Shown here one piece after another: positions 63,451 through 64,000 of a stretch of DNA of 64,000 nt (position 1 is the stretch's first letter; every line of letters starts with the position of its first letter). Under the pieces are notes generated by a model, which worked only from the letters and a program-made list of their open reading frames with translations, made no database searches and was not told the origin of the DNA. The translations under genes and the position numbers were made by a program. Source of the DNA: Methanolobus psychrophilus R15 (GTDB lineage Archaea > Halobacteriota > Methanosarcinia > Methanosarcinales > Methanosarcinaceae); NCBI GenBank assembly GCA_000306725.1, contig CP003083.1, forward strand, positions 682,001-746,000, in the 5' to 3' direction.

Positions 63451-64000
63451 TCAGCTTCCTGAGCAGAATGCAATAGGCTGGTTGATGACAGCCCTTAAAG
63501 CAAGGTTTTTGCTTGCATTGAAATCTGCATTTTCTGTATGGCCACATTTCTGACATGAGAATATGCCCTGTTTCTTCCTGTTCATATCTGAAATATGAGT
63601 ACATACCGAACATTGCTTTGATGTATATGCAGGATTCACGAACCTGACAATAACTCCATGTATCCTTGCCTTGTATTCTATGAAGTTTCTCAGTTCGTTG
63701 AATGCCCATTTGACATGTTTGTCCCTATCTGCTTTTCTAACCATTGTCCTTTCACGAATCCCTGTCAGTTCTTCCAGGGCTATCGATCTGTTTGTGTCTT
63801 TAGCAGCTTTGACAATATCTTTGGAGATGACGTGATTTGTATCTTTCTTGAATCTCCTTTCTCTACCACTTACCTTTCTCAGATGCTTTTTTGCTGAATA
63901 AGTTCCAAATGATTGTAGTTTCGACTTTATCCCCGCATACTTTTCCCTTACTTCCTGGCATTTCTCTCCGGAATATATCTTTCCGTCAGAAGTTGCTGCA
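63451..64000 (-). CDS. tnpB: TnpB (IS605/IS1341-type) nuclease, N-terminal part beyond window
   Basis: The last ~180 residues of a TnpB; the frame runs on to the window edge, and an internal ATG at 63744 is not the start. RuvC Glu in SIALEELTGIRERT, zinc ribbon Cys pairs CSVC and CQKC, third catalytic Asp in NADFNASKNLA. Ends AFCSGS. It differs from the tnpB at 43922 in sequence, so it belongs to another subgroup. Whether a tnpA accompanies it cannot be seen. Confidence 0.88.
   Translation of the reverse strand, partial: AATSDGKIYSGEKCQEVREKYAGIKSKLQSFGTYSAKKHLRKVSGRERRFKKDTNHVISKDIVKAAKDTNRSIALEELTGIRERTMVRKADRDKHVKWAFNELRNFIEYKARIHGVIVRFVNPAYTSKQCSVCTHISDMNRKKQGIFSCQKCGHTENADFNASKNLALRAVINQPIAFCSGS

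Overview
The window reads as a chromosomal segment of a methanogenic archaeon, most likely a member of the Methanosarcinaceae (Methanolobus, Methanococcoides or Methanomethylovorans-like; the genus is inference). The reasons are an S-layer duplication domain joined to a PGF-pre-PGF module, four PEF-CTERM surface proteins with an archaeosortase C, archaeal TATA boxes with GGTG-type ribosome binding sites, an archaeal GPT-type GlcNAc-1-phosphate transferase, and an archaeal type IA topoisomerase. Almost everything accessory here concerns the cell surface.

Layout. 1-2.9 kb: end of an S-layer-like protein and a slipin. 3.3-7.6 kb: four genes that together would make UDP-GlcNAc(3NAc)A, a diacetamido uronic acid used in archaeal N-glycans. 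7.6-10.8 kb: VanZ-like protein, sugar epimerase, a 51-residue zinc protein and an AglH-like enzyme that starts the lipid-linked glycan. 11-21 kb: a worn accessory zone with toxin-antitoxin modules, insertion-sequence relics, an IS630 nested in an older transposase relic, two PEF-CTERM genes, a relic of a third, and a NosD-like beta-helix protein. 21.6-29.5 kb: two giant secreted proteins, one with six near-identical PKD domains and one carrying a cohesin and a dockerin in the same chain. 30-40.8 kb: a leftward run of ten glycan genes (flippase, glycosyltransferases, acyltransferases, deacetylase-like). 41-43.3 kb: archaeosortase C, convergent with a degenerate M48 peptidase homologue and a small membrane protein. 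43.5-45.1 kb: a complete IS200/IS605 element (tnpA-tnpB). 45.2-53.8 kb: a DUF1616 surface protein, two paralogous PEF-CTERM proteins, a RavA-ViaA pair beside a decayed tRNA 3' fragment, and a CobW-like protein that has lost its P-loop. 53.9-63.3 kb: housekeeping genes (M42 peptidase, leuA-ilvB-ilvN-ilvC, nitroreductase, topA). 63.4-64 kb: the end of a second tnpB.

Working model. The two glycan loci would supply sugars, lipid carrier, transferases and flippase; the PEF-CTERM proteins would be secreted, processed by archaeosortase C and anchored. The most interesting non-coding signal is the 11-mer ATCATCATAAT. It lies in the same orientation 21 to 33 bases upstream of the TATA box of three PEF-CTERM genes and of the 51-residue zinc protein, often as part of a CATCATCAT-A-ATGATGATG dyad. 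It looks like the binding site of a regulon.

Caution: five genes (nosD-like, IS630 transposase, hepT, mntA, leuA start) each need one base added or removed to read through, three of them in A/T runs of 7-8. Assembly errors must be excluded before these are called pseudogenes.
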